From NCBI GenBank assembly GCA_965232105.1, contig OZ246956.1:3658001-3722000 (forward strand): 64,000 nt of DNA. The letters are read 5' to 3'. Position numbers and translations under genes: made by a program. The notes under the pieces are model-generated. The model worked only from the letters and a program-made list of their open reading frames with translations. It was not told the DNA's origin and made no database searches. The DNA comes from Multivorans sp965232105. GTDB lineage: Bacteria > Acidobacteriota > Thermoanaerobaculia > Multivoradales > Multivoraceae. Position 1 is the first letter of the stretch; each line of letters starts with the position of its first letter. Shown in pieces: positions 47,739 through 56,851 of the stretch.

Positions 47739-49328
47739 GTGCACGCGTCCTTCCTTCGCAGGATCTCCCTGCTCGCCGTCGGCGCGCTGCTCGCGGCCGC
47801 CTGGTTCGCCTTCGCGCAGCCGGCCGCCGACACCTCGCTGACAAGTCCGCGGGAGACGATGCGCGTCTTCCTTGAAGCGTTCGTGACCGAAGGTGGCCGG
47901 CCGGATCTGGATGCCGCCGCGTCCTGCCTCGACCTCGGCGACCTTCCCTTCCCCGTCCGCGCGCGCCAGGGCCGGAACCTGGCGAACGAACTGAAGCACG
48001 TGATCGACCGACTCGAGCTTGTGGCGTTCGACGCCATTCCGGACGACGGCGAGTTGGAACAGTGGGTGTTCAGTGAAGAGCTGTCCGTACCCATCGTCCT
48101 GGCTCCCGACAGCGACGGCCGCTGGCTGTTCGATCGGTCGACCGTCGCCGCGATTACCGCCCTGTACCAGGAAACAAGCGAGCGTACGGTGGTCGAAGGC
48201 GTCGAGGAAGCGCCGGTCACCGCGGCGATCTGGCTCCGGGACCGGGTTCCCGAGTCGTTGCGCAGCGGCGGCTTCATCCTCTACCCCTGGCAGTGGCTGG
48301 CGCTGCCGATCCTGCTCCTGCTCGGCCTCCTGATCGACCGGATCGTCGTCTGGATCTCTTACGGATTGCTCGCGAAGCCCCTGAGCGGACGCTACGACAA
48401 CCTTGACCTGCCGGGCGCCCGCCGCATTCTTCGTCCCACCGGACTGCTGGGCATGGCGGCCGCGTGGTGGCTCGGAATCCAGTGGCTCGGCCTGCCCCCT
48501 CAGATCGACGCCTGGCTCGACACGACCCTCCTCGTTCTCCTGCTGCTGGCGCTGGGCCGCGCCGCCTTCGCCCAGATCGACCTCCTGGGGACGGCGCTGC
48601 GAGCACGCGCCGCCAGGAGTGAAAACCGTTTCCAGGACCAGTTGGTTCCGTTCGTCACGAAGACCCTGAAGCTGGCAGTCGGCATCTTCGGCGCCGTCTT
48701 TCTGATCGCCCGCCTGGGCGGGGATGTCACCGCGCTGCTCGCCGGCCTGGGCCTGAGCGGATTGGCGGTGGCGCTCGCGGCACAGGACCTGCTGAAGAAC
48801 CTCTTCGGTTCGATCACGGTGCTGCTGGACCGCCCCTTCCGGGTCGGCGACTGGATCAAGATCGGCGATGTCGAGGGCGTAGTCGAAGATGTCGGCTTCC
48901 GGAGTACCCGGGTCCGCACCTTCTACGCCTCCCTGATCACCCTGCCCAACGCCCGCCTGATCGACGCCTCGGTCGACAACTACGGCGCCCGACAGTTCCG
49001 CCGCTGGAGCACCCGTGTCCAGATCACGTACGACACGCCGCCGGCCAGCGTCGATGCGTTCTGCGAAGGCATCCGGCAGCTCGTGCGCGACAACGAGTCG
49101 ATGCGGAAAGACGCGTTCGAGATCCACCTGAACGAGTTCGGTCCCCACGCGCTCGAGATCATGCTCTACGTCTTTTTTCTGGCGCCGGACTGGAGCACCG
49201 AGTTGCGCCTCCGCCACGACCTGGCGCTGGACATTCTGCGCCTCGCCGATCGTCTGGGTGTCCGGATCGCCTTCCCCACGCAGACGATTCAGCTGGAACC
49301 ATCGTCCGGCGAGCCTCCGGACGCCTGA
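47739..49328 (+). CDS. MscS-family mechanosensitive channel protein
   Basis: From the GTG at 47739 (529 aa; a TTG at 47721 is also possible) there is an N-terminal signal or membrane segment (LLAVGALLAAAWFAFAQ) and a periplasmic domain to about residue 165. Four or so membrane helices follow, then the MscS pore helix (GGDVTALLAGLGLSGLAVAL), the beta domain (FGSITVLLDRPFRVGDWIKI, VVEDVGFRSTRVRTFYASLI) and the C-terminal alpha/beta part. It opens on osmotic downshock. Its last 40 nt overlap the convergent histidine-kinase gene. Confidence 0.9.
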   Translation: MHASFLRRISLLAVGALLAAAWFAFAQPAADTSLTSPRETMRVFLEAFVTEGGRPDLDAAASCLDLGDLPFPVRARQGRNLANELKHVIDRLELVAFDAIPDDGELEQWVFSEELSVPIVLAPDSDGRWLFDRSTVAAITALYQETSERTVVEGVEEAPVTAAIWLRDRVPESLRSGGFILYPWQWLALPILLLLGLLIDRIVVWISYGLLAKPLSGRYDNLDLPGARRILRPTGLLGMAAAWWLGIQWLGLPPQIDAWLDTTLLVLLLLALGRAAFAQIDLLGTALRARAARSENRFQDQLVPFVTKTLKLAVGIFGAVFLIARLGGDVTALLAGLGLSGLAVALAAQDLLKNLFGSITVLLDRPFRVGDWIKIGDVEGVVEDVGFRSTRVRTFYASLITLPNARLIDASVDNYGARQFRRWSTRVQITYDTPPASVDAFCEGIRQLVRDNESMRKDAFEIHLNEFGPHALEIMLYVFFLAPDWSTELRLRHDLALDILRLADRLGVRIAFPTQTIQLEPSSGEPPDA

Positions 49329-52300
49329 CCGGCCGGCAGGACAATCCGTACGGACAGTCCCCCACCCGGCCTCCTGGAGGCTGCGATCGTGCCGCCGTGT
49401 TCCTCCACGATGCGCCGCGCGATCGGGAGGCCCAGGCCCGTGCCGCCACTCGAAGTCGAAAAATAGGGCTCGAAAATGCGTTCCAGGTCGGGATCCGGGA
49501 CACCCGGACCCCTGTCGTCGACGGTCACGGCGAGCGCACCGTCGTCGCCGACCGGCGCCACGGTGACACGGACCTCGCCGCCCCCCTCGCTCGCGCCGAG
49601 GGCGTTCTCCAGCAGGTTGCGGACGGCCCGCTGCACGAGGCGCCGGTCGAAGGCAATCCGGACCGCCCCCTCGTTCGATTCCGACTGGAACACGACGTCG
49701 ACACCGTCCGGGGGCGGACTCCGGTAGCCGTCGACGACTTCAAGGACCGCGGCCGCCAGGTTCCCCGGCGCCGGCTGGGCCAGCGGAATCCTGCTGTAGG
49801 TCGAGAACTCACCCGCCGTGCGGGCCAGTTCGTCGACCTGCACGAGGATGTTGTCCGTGCAGCGCTCGAAGATCTCCTCCAGCCGCTCCGGGGCATCCCG
49901 CCACACCTGCCGCAGATGCTCGGTCGAGAGACGGATCGGGGTCAGAGGGTTCTTTACTTCGTGGGCGATCAGCCGCGCCATTTCTGCCCAGGCCTCGAGT
50001 CGCTGCGCCTCCTCCTCCCGGGCCCGGTTCGAAGCGATGCGGGCCGCCATGCCGTCGATCGCGGCGCCCAGCGTCTTCAGTTCCGTCTCCTGAGGCTCGA
50101 AGCCGAGCGAGGATGCGCCGCTGGCAATTCGGCCTGCACCGTCGATCATTTGCATCAGCGGCCTTGTGAAGCCCCGGGCGAGACGCGCACCGACGGTGAC
50201 GAGCAACAGGACCAGGGCCGTCGTGATGACCAGGGCCTGCCGCCTCAGGGCGGCGAGTTCCCGGGTAGCCGCTTCCTGTTGCGCGAGCAGCGGCACGGAA
50301 ACGAAGAGTCCCGATTCCCCCGGGCGCTCCTCTCCCAGGGAGACGGGCGTGTACAACTCCAGGTAGGAGGCGCCGCCACCGGCCGTCTGGACGCGGGCTG
50401 CTGTCGGATGCCCCAGCAGGGCCAGTCTGCTGTAGACGTTGCCGGGAATGCGCTTGGGCATCAGGCCGGCGGTGAAGAGGTCCGGCTTGCTCGACGCGTA
50501 GACGCTGCCTCGCCAGTACAGGTTCACTTCATGCCCCACGACCTCGGCAAGCCAGGCCAGGAGTTCGTCGTCCAGTTGAGCGTCCATCGAGAACCCCGCC
50601 TCCAGGCCGAGGAGAAAATCCGTCAGGACGTACTCGAGCGACACCAGGGCGGTGCGACCGGCCACCTCTTGCTCCGCCTGGATTTGGGCCCCCAGGTTCC
50701 GGAAGAGCAACACGTTGAGCAGCGTCAGCGGCACGATCGCAATCAGGGCCAGCACGGCGGTGAGCCGAACCGAGTAGCGACGGACGTCGGGCAGAAGGGT
50801 CTCCCGCAGTTTCGCCGTCGGCAGGCTGATCACGAGGACCGCGAGGGCCGCCGCGGAACCAGCCAGCACGAGCCGCGCGGCGACCGTGGCGATCCGCCAC
50901 AGGCCCTCCGCCACGGACTGCTCGGGCAGCAGCGCGACAACCCATAGCCCTTCGAGGCCGGTGGGGCTGAACCAAGCCAGGGCGGGTCCCGCCGGTGTCT
51001 CCACGCGGAGAGTCCGGCTCGGATCGACGGCTTCCGAGGGCGCCGGCAACAGCCAGTCCTCCTGCCACCGCGAGACGAGCGGTCGGCCTGCACCGTCGAC
51101 ATAGGCGAGCAGTGCCTCTGCTGGCGGACTCGCACCGCTCCGGCCCGGACCACCCCGGAGCAGACGCAACTCGAGTTCAGCGCCAGCTCCCGAGGTGACG
51201 CCGCCCCAGACGTCGAGGCGCGGGAACGCTTCCGTCCAGAAGCGAACCGACCCCCAGCCCTGTCCCGCGGAGACCACCGTGACCTCATCCGACGCGCTGC
51301 GCCGCTGCTGCCAGATTGGCAGGTCGCCGGGCGGCCAACGGGCGCTGTCGACCGCCAGGTCCCCGGTCGCCGTCTCAACCGGCAGGCCGTACGAGAATGT
51401 CGACGAAACCCCGTTCTCCCGAATCACGACGAGAGCCGAGTACAGCTCGGAAACGGCGAGAGGCGACCGGCGCCAGAGCTCCAGCGCCAGATCCTGGTGA
51501 TCGTCGAGTTCGTTCGGATCGCCGAGAGCCAGTTCCCTCAGGTCGCTCGACGCGACGAAGGAACGCGTTGCCTCCGCCAGCGATGCGACGTCCTCGGGGG
51601 CGGGAGCGTCGAGACCGCCTCGAGCACTCTCCAGGAGCAGCGCACGAACCGCGGGCCGATGAGTGACCTCGGCAAGCAGGCCCACGCCCAGGGCCGCCGC
51701 GGTAGCGATCAGCAGAAGGTGCATCCAGTCCCGGCCATCCCGCCAACCGATAGTCCACAGCGCGGTTCCGGCGAGCAAGACCCAGGCCGCCAGCAGGACC
51801 GCCCAGTGACCGATCGGCCCTCCGAACGAACCTCCGAGATCGGCCGGCGCCCCCGCCGCGTCCGCAGCCCCGATCTGCCAGCGATAGAGGCCGTAGCCCA
51901 CTGCCGACGCGACTCCCGCCAGGCCGACGGCCGCCGCGGCGCGCCCGGGCCGCTTCCGCGCTCCACCGCTCCAACGGCGAAAGACCCAGGCCAGCGACAG
52001 ACCAGCTCCCAGGCTGACGGTCACCAGCGCGAGCCAGCCCGCGACTCCTCGTTGCCGTTCCGACGCCGGTTCGAATCGGAGCCTCAGCCACGGTGCCGGA
52101 ACGCCCTCCGGGGGAGCGAGTTCCCGAATCCCGATTGCCTCCAGGGCCGGCGCCATGGGCTCCGCCGAGTAGTCCCGAACGGACCACCGGACGCCGTAAT
52201 GCCGCAGTCCGAACGGCGTCGGGATCGGCAACGCGTCGGTCGGAAAGCTGTTGCCGACGACCAGTCTCCATCCGCCCTCACCCGTGCTCATGTCGACGGC

Positions 52301-52747
52301 CGCGTAGAGCGAGACCGCGGTGAAGCTGGCCGTCTGGTTGACACCGCCGGGAAGCAGGCGATCGAGAGGCAGATCGTGCCTCAGCCCTGAGCCGCCCCAG
52401 GCCTGCGCCAGCCCGTCAGGATCAACCAACACGAGAGTGCGGTCGCCCTCGTGACTGGCCCGATCCAGCTCCTCGAAGACCCTTTGCCTGGACAATGCCG
52501 ATTCGAGCGGGAGCGTCCCGGTCCGGCGGACACCGTCGGCCGCCCGTTCAGCGCCCGCAAGCAGCTCCAGGAGCAGATCCTGGTACGCAGCCTCCATCGC
52601 GGCCATCTGCCGTTGACTCGGAAGCGGTGACCCTTCGGCCCGCGGCCAACGCTCGACCGCCAGCAGAATCGCGGCCAGAACGAACAGGCCGAAGATCACG
52701 CGAAGCTCGACCGGCCCCCAGCCGCGCTCCGCCCCGGAGGTCGTCAT
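49289..52747 (-). CDS. Large NtrY-like sensor histidine kinase
   Basis: A 1152-aa membrane kinase. N-terminal TM (VELRVIFGLFVLAAILLAV), a periplasmic sensing region, a bundle of about five helices around 230-370, another periplasmic region, further TMs near 640-700 and 850, a HAMP-like linker, then HisKA with H-box RLIAHEVKNPLTPIRLS (His near 926). The HATPase has NLLENALGAS, DDRGPGVPD and GGTGLGLPIARRIV. The PLTPIRLS H-box is characteristic of NtrY. No response regulator gene is adjacent. Start ATG overlaps the cmk stop (ATGA). Confidence 0.9.
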   Translation of the reverse strand: MTTSGAERGWGPVELRVIFGLFVLAAILLAVERWPRAEGSPLPSQRQMAAMEAAYQDLLLELLAGAERAADGVRRTGTLPLESALSRQRVFEELDRASHEGDRTLVLVDPDGLAQAWGGSGLRHDLPLDRLLPGGVNQTASFTAVSLYAAVDMSTGEGGWRLVVGNSFPTDALPIPTPFGLRHYGVRWSVRDYSAEPMAPALEAIGIRELAPPEGVPAPWLRLRFEPASERQRGVAGWLALVTVSLGAGLSLAWVFRRWSGGARKRPGRAAAAVGLAGVASAVGYGLYRWQIGAADAAGAPADLGGSFGGPIGHWAVLLAAWVLLAGTALWTIGWRDGRDWMHLLLIATAAALGVGLLAEVTHRPAVRALLLESARGGLDAPAPEDVASLAEATRSFVASSDLRELALGDPNELDDHQDLALELWRRSPLAVSELYSALVVIRENGVSSTFSYGLPVETATGDLAVDSARWPPGDLPIWQQRRSASDEVTVVSAGQGWGSVRFWTEAFPRLDVWGGVTSGAGAELELRLLRGGPGRSGASPPAEALLAYVDGAGRPLVSRWQEDWLLPAPSEAVDPSRTLRVETPAGPALAWFSPTGLEGLWVVALLPEQSVAEGLWRIATVAARLVLAGSAAALAVLVISLPTAKLRETLLPDVRRYSVRLTAVLALIAIVPLTLLNVLLFRNLGAQIQAEQEVAGRTALVSLEYVLTDFLLGLEAGFSMDAQLDDELLAWLAEVVGHEVNLYWRGSVYASSKPDLFTAGLMPKRIPGNVYSRLALLGHPTAARVQTAGGGASYLELYTPVSLGEERPGESGLFVSVPLLAQQEAATRELAALRRQALVITTALVLLLVTVGARLARGFTRPLMQMIDGAGRIASGASSLGFEPQETELKTLGAAIDGMAARIASNRAREEEAQRLEAWAEMARLIAHEVKNPLTPIRLSTEHLRQVWRDAPERLEEIFERCTDNILVQVDELARTAGEFSTYSRIPLAQPAPGNLAAAVLEVVDGYRSPPPDGVDVVFQSESNEGAVRIAFDRRLVQRAVRNLLENALGASEGGGEVRVTVAPVGDDGALAVTVDDRGPGVPDPDLERIFEPYFSTSSGGTGLGLPIARRIVEEHGGTIAASRRPGGGLSVRIVLPAGQASGGSPDDGSS

Positions 52748-53418
52748 CGTTCGGCCGCTGCAACCGCCGCGCGGACCGACGCGAGAATCCGGGCCGCGAT
52801 CCGGTCGGCCGCCCCGGTCGAGGTGTCGATCATCTCGTAGCTCGCATCGTGCCGTAGCGGCGAGGCGCTGCGCTGGCGGTCGCGCTCGTCCCGGGCCTGA
52901 ATCTGCCGCCTCAGGCTCTCGCGGTCGTCGGCATCCAGGCCGCCCAGTTGCCGCAGGCGCCGTTCGGTCCGGACTTCGAGCGGCGCGTCAAGATAGAACT
53001 TGTACCTCGTCTGAGGAAACACGACCGTGCCGATATCGCGACCCTCGACCACCGCGCCTTCCCTGGCCGCGAACTCCCGCTGCCTCGCCACCAGCCAGGA
53101 ACGCACCCGGGGGTGAACCGCGACCCGGGAGGTCGCCGCGTCGACCCGGGGGGTACGAAGCGACGCTCCGGGAGCGAAACCGTCGACAACCACATCCGCT
53201 TCAGCTTCCCGGATGCGCAACTCGAACCTGATCCTGCCGATCAACTCCTCCATCGCCGACTCGTCGGCCGGATCCAGACCGTCCTCCAACGCCTTCCACG
53301 CCACGGCCCGATACATGGCTCCCGTGTCGAGATAGGGAACGCCAAGTTCCGCCGCGACCCTGCGAGCCACGGTGCTCTTGCCGACTCCGGCCGGGCCATC
53401 GATGGCGACGACCGTCAC
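52744..53418 (-). CDS. cmk: Cytidylate kinase
   Basis: Phosphorylates CMP and dCMP. The 224-aa protein begins VVAIDGPAGVGKSTVARRVA (Walker A), then YLDTGAMYRAVAWKAL, VEGRDIGTVVFPQTRYKFYL and a lid with ERRLRQLG and RDERDRQR. Length and motifs fit the bacterial enzyme. Start overlaps rluB, stop overlaps the kinase gene. Confidence 0.96.
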   Translation of the reverse strand: MTVVAIDGPAGVGKSTVARRVAAELGVPYLDTGAMYRAVAWKALEDGLDPADESAMEELIGRIRFELRIREAEADVVVDGFAPGASLRTPRVDAATSRVAVHPRVRSWLVARQREFAAREGAVVEGRDIGTVVFPQTRYKFYLDAPLEVRTERRLRQLGGLDADDRESLRRQIQARDERDRQRSASPLRHDASYEMIDTSTGAADRIAARILASVRAAVAAAER

Positions 53419-54230
53419 CGGCTCCGAGGTCCCCCCCGCCGGTGGCCACTCGAACGTGGTCGCGAACCCGGCCCCGAATCGGCCCGCAGGGTCGCCACCT
53501 CACCCGAGGAGAGTTCGCGCCAGCTCCCGGGTCGCAGCCCGGCATCCTCGAGACGGCCGATCGCGACTCGTCGCAGTCGCTGGACCGGGTGTCCGACCCG
53601 GAAGAACATCTCCCTGATCTGTCTGGTCTTCCCTTCACGCAGCTCCATTGACCACCAGCTCGACGACCGCGCGGTCCTGCCGCCCCGGCGGGTTGGCGCC
53701 GGACGCGGCGTCACCGGCCTGGTTCGCCGGCCGCCGATGAACATGCCCCGCCCGAGTCGCTCGAGCGCCGCCTTGCCGGGGAAGCCCCGCACCTTGACGA
53801 GATAACGCTTGGAGCACCCGAAGCGGGGATGGGTCAGCCGATTCGCGAGATCGCCGTCGTCGGTGAAGAGCAGCAGGCCCTCGGTGCGGTAGTCCAGTCG
53901 CCCGACGGGCTTGAGCCGTCCGCGCCACCTCTCGGGGAGCAGGTCCATCACCGTGGGCCGCCCTTCCGGGTCACTACGGGTCGTCACGTGGCCGGCCGGC
54001 TTGTTGAGCAGAACGTAGAGCGCCGCGGCAGTCTGCACGACGGGCTCGCCATCGACGCACACCGTCTCCGTTGCCCTTCCACGCTGCTCCACGCGGTCAC
54101 CGAGCACCGCGATCCGATCGCCGATCGTGACCCGTCCGGCCCGGATCAACTCCTCGGACCCACGCCGCGAGGCGATGCCGGCCCGGGAGAGGATCTTCTG
54201 CAGCCGCTCTCCTCGGGGCTCCTCAGCCAT
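53415..54230 (-). CDS. rluB: RluB/RsuA-family pseudouridine synthase
   Basis: A 271-aa enzyme with an N-terminal S4 domain (ERLQKILSRAGIASRRGSEE, LIRAGRVTIGD) and the RsuA-type catalytic motif GRLDYRTEGLLLFTDDG (catalytic Asp). KPVGRLD and MELREGKTRQIREMF follow. The tail is basic and disordered. In cluster order scpA-scpB-rluB-cmk, as in many bacteria; it overlaps scpB by 8 nt and cmk by 4. Confidence 0.93.
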   Translation of the reverse strand: MAEEPRGERLQKILSRAGIASRRGSEELIRAGRVTIGDRIAVLGDRVEQRGRATETVCVDGEPVVQTAAALYVLLNKPAGHVTTRSDPEGRPTVMDLLPERWRGRLKPVGRLDYRTEGLLLFTDDGDLANRLTHPRFGCSKRYLVKVRGFPGKAALERLGRGMFIGGRRTRPVTPRPAPTRRGGRTARSSSWWSMELREGKTRQIREMFFRVGHPVQRLRRVAIGRLEDAGLRPGSWRELSSGEVATLRADSGPGSRPRSSGHRRGGPRSR

Positions 54231-54840
54231 CGTCCGGTTCCACAGGCGCCAGGGCGATCGCGGCCTGGGACGGTTCCTCCTCGGCCGCGGCCAGGAACGT
54301 CTCTTCGAACTCCTCGAGCGGCGGTAGCTCCGAGAGCGAACGCAGACCGAAGTGCAACAGAAAGTCGCGCGTCGTGGCGTACAGAAACGGACTCCCGACC
54401 ACCTCCTTGCGGCCGGAGATGCGGATCAACCGGCGCTCGAGGAGGGTCTTCAACACGCCCGAGGAATTCCTGCCCCGCAGCTCCTGGATCTCCGGACTCG
54501 TGACCGGCTGTCGGTACGCCACGATCGCCAGGGTTTCGACCGCCGCCATGGACAACCTGCTGCGCCCCGCCACCTCGAAGAACCGGCGAAGGTAGGGGTG
54601 AAGGTCGGACCGGGTCACCAGGCGGTAGCCGCCGCCGGCCCGGTCCAGGACGATGCCACGGTCCGGCGATCCGCCCGTATCGTCTGGCCGGTAGCGGTCG
54701 AGAACCGCCTGAAGCGCCTCCATCGCGCGTTCCCGATCCTGTTCGGGGAACACCTCCAGGAGCTTCTCCTCCGGCTGCGGGTCGGGGCTGGCAAAGAGCA
54801 GCGCCTCGAACACCGCCTCCATCTCGGCCGCGTCGGTCAT
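54223..54840 (-). CDS. scpB: Segregation and condensation protein B
   Basis: The ScpB kleisin partner that links to SMC and ScpA in chromosome condensation. The 205-aa protein has two winged-helix domains: MEAVFEALLFASPDPQPEEK (first), YRLVTRSDLHPYLRRFFEV, and LSMAAVETLAIVAYRQPVTS ... LLERRLIRISGRKEVVGSPF (second, the ScpB hallmark). The acidic tail is usual. Start overlaps scpA (ATGA). Confidence 0.95.
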   Translation of the reverse strand: MTDAAEMEAVFEALLFASPDPQPEEKLLEVFPEQDRERAMEALQAVLDRYRPDDTGGSPDRGIVLDRAGGGYRLVTRSDLHPYLRRFFEVAGRSRLSMAAVETLAIVAYRQPVTSPEIQELRGRNSSGVLKTLLERRLIRISGRKEVVGSPFLYATTRDFLLHFGLRSLSELPPLEEFEETFLAAAEEEPSQAAIALAPVEPDDG

Positions 54841-55640
54841 CCGGCCAGATCCTCAAGCAAGATCGGATCCAGCGCGCGCGTCGTGCGGAACAGGAACACC
54901 GAGCCGCCGTCCGATGCGTGGAGGCGAACCAGATTGAGACGGGCCATCTCCAGCACGGCCAGGAAACAGGCGATCGCTTCCGCGCGACTGGACAGGGCGA
55001 ACAGGTCATCCTTCAGATCAAGCGACCGCCCACCCTCGAAGCGGCTCAGGAGCCGATCGATCTGCTCCCGGACGGTGAAGGTCTCGCCCTGGTAGATCAG
55101 CGGACTGGGGTGCTCCTCGTCATAGCGCTTCAGCACACCGCGCAGCACCTGGAGCAGGTCGAACAGGGAAAGATCGCCCAGGTCGAACTCCTCGTCGTCG
55201 CCGCTGCCGAGGTTCTCCGTGCCGCCGCGTGTCCAGAGCCCGTGACGCAGGTCGTCGACCTCGGCAAGGGTCTGTGCGGCCTCCTTGAGCCGCTGATACT
55301 CCAGCAACCGCTCGATCAGCTCGCGGCGAGGGTCTTCCGGCTCCGCGCCGGGGTCGGGTTCGGGTAGCGGCAGCAGGACTCTGGCCTTGAGCTGAATCAA
55401 AAGCGCAGCCTCGTAGATGTACTCGGCGGCGATGTCGAGATCGAGTTCGTCCATCAGGCCAAGGTACTCATGGAACTGATCGCAGATCAGCGCAACCGGG
55501 ATGTCCGTGATCTCGATCTCGTTGATCCGCACGAGGCGAAGCAGCAGGTCGAGCGGACCCTCGAACTCCGGTAAATCGACCCGCCAGGAGGCCGGCAGCA
55601 AACTGGTTGCCGCCCGGGAGCTGGCGGGTCCTGAAGTCAT
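54837..55640 (-). CDS. scpA: Segregation and condensation protein A
   Basis: Kleisin subunit of the Smc-ScpAB condensin. From the ATG at 55640 (267 aa, overlapping the glycosyltransferase stop) the N-terminal motif VDLPEFEGPLDLLLRLVRIN and ITDIPVALICDQF are diagnostic; AAEYIYEAALLIQLKARVLL and the C-terminal winged-helix AIACFLAVLEMARLNLVRL follow. The open frame to 55718 is not conserved. Confidence 0.95.
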   Translation of the reverse strand: MTSGPASSRAATSLLPASWRVDLPEFEGPLDLLLRLVRINEIEITDIPVALICDQFHEYLGLMDELDLDIAAEYIYEAALLIQLKARVLLPLPEPDPGAEPEDPRRELIERLLEYQRLKEAAQTLAEVDDLRHGLWTRGGTENLGSGDDEEFDLGDLSLFDLLQVLRGVLKRYDEEHPSPLIYQGETFTVREQIDRLLSRFEGGRSLDLKDDLFALSSRAEAIACFLAVLEMARLNLVRLHASDGGSVFLFRTTRALDPILLEDLAG

Positions 55641-56851
55641 CCGTCTGGATTCTTCCACACCGGCGGGGCCGGTCCACCGGCTCGCTCCACCGCCTGCAGC
55701 CCCACCGCCTGCAGCCACTGTTGCGCGGCGTGCCGCGGACGGTAGCCCTGGTCCAGCCGGCGCCGCCCGGCCTCGCCCCGGCGGCGCGCTTCCGCGGCGT
55801 CGGAGGTCGCCGCGATCAACGCGTCGGCGAGTGCGCTCGAACGTTCCGGCGGCACCAGCCAGCCGGTTTCCCCGTCAACGACGACCTCCGGAATGCCACT
55901 GACCGCGGAAGCGATGACGGGAACACTGTCGTCCATCGCCTCGAGAATCACCAGTGGCATGCCCTCGTAGGTGGAGGGTACGACGAGCGCCGTCGCGCGC
56001 CGCCGCAACCGGGCGACGTGCGAGCGTGAGCAGCGGCCCGCGAAGCTCACCGCCGCCCCCAGCCGAAGACCCCGCGCCAGCCTGGAAAGCGACTCGCGCC
56101 TCTCCCCGTCGCCCGCGATGACCAGCCGCGGACGGTGTCCCCTCTCACGGACCGCCGCCAGCGCGTGGAGCAGGATCTCGAATCCCTTGCGGATCCGCAT
56201 CCGGCCGACCGCAAGCACGAACGGCTCCGGGCCGGAGAAATCCTCGCCCGGACTCTCCCCTGTCTCCCGATCGTCCGGGTGGTCCAGGGATGCCCCTGTC
56301 GCGTTGGGGACCACTTGAACCCCGTTGACGCCGTAGTCGCCCTCGATCTCCCTCGCCGTGACCCGGCTCGGAGCCAGACGCAGGTCGGCGCACCTGGCCG
56401 ACATACGGCCCAGGGCGATGTGCACGGGCGTGCGCAAGGCACGAAAGAGACGCTCGCTGCCTCCGGGCCGCGCAACCACCGCGGAGCGGCGATCCGCGTC
56501 GACCAGCGGACGGACGGCCTGGCGCTCCCGGACGTAACTCACCTGCTGGAGGGCTGCGAGCAGCGGCCGGTCGGCCCCGCGTAACCGGGCAAGGTCCCGG
56601 ATCACCAGACCGCCATCGCTCTCGTGGACCTGCACGACATCCGGCCGCCACTCGGCGACCCGGCGGGCAACGGCCCGCCTCGCGTACCAGGGAAACGAGG
56701 TCTTCGAGACCTTCGGACCGCACCGGTCCCGGCCCAGGACCTCGACCTCGCAGCCGGCATCACGCAGGCCCCAGGCGAGCTGCAGCACCTGTTCGCCGGC
56801 GCCCGAGAGATCCCTCGGGGGCAGGACATTGGCGACCAGGAGGATCCTCAC
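55637..56851 (-). CDS. GT4-family glycosyltransferase
   Basis: From GTG at 56851 (overlapping the recG stop as GTGA, 404 aa) this is a GT-B enzyme. An N-terminal domain opens RILLVANVLPPRDLSGAGEQ. A C-terminal nucleotide-sugar domain has FVLAVGRMRIRKGFEILLHA, VIAGDGERRESL and the E-x7-E region STYEGMPLVILEAMDDSVPV, then SGIPEVVVDGETGWLV. The acceptor is unknown; envelope polysaccharide or lipid glycosylation is likely. It sits between recG and scpA without other sugar genes. Confidence 0.9.
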   Translation of the reverse strand: MRILLVANVLPPRDLSGAGEQVLQLAWGLRDAGCEVEVLGRDRCGPKVSKTSFPWYARRAVARRVAEWRPDVVQVHESDGGLVIRDLARLRGADRPLLAALQQVSYVRERQAVRPLVDADRRSAVVARPGGSERLFRALRTPVHIALGRMSARCADLRLAPSRVTAREIEGDYGVNGVQVVPNATGASLDHPDDRETGESPGEDFSGPEPFVLAVGRMRIRKGFEILLHALAAVRERGHRPRLVIAGDGERRESLSRLARGLRLGAAVSFAGRCSRSHVARLRRRATALVVPSTYEGMPLVILEAMDDSVPVIASAVSGIPEVVVDGETGWLVPPERSSALADALIAATSDAAEARRRGEAGRRRLDQGYRPRHAAQQWLQAVGLQAVERAGGPAPPVWKNPDG

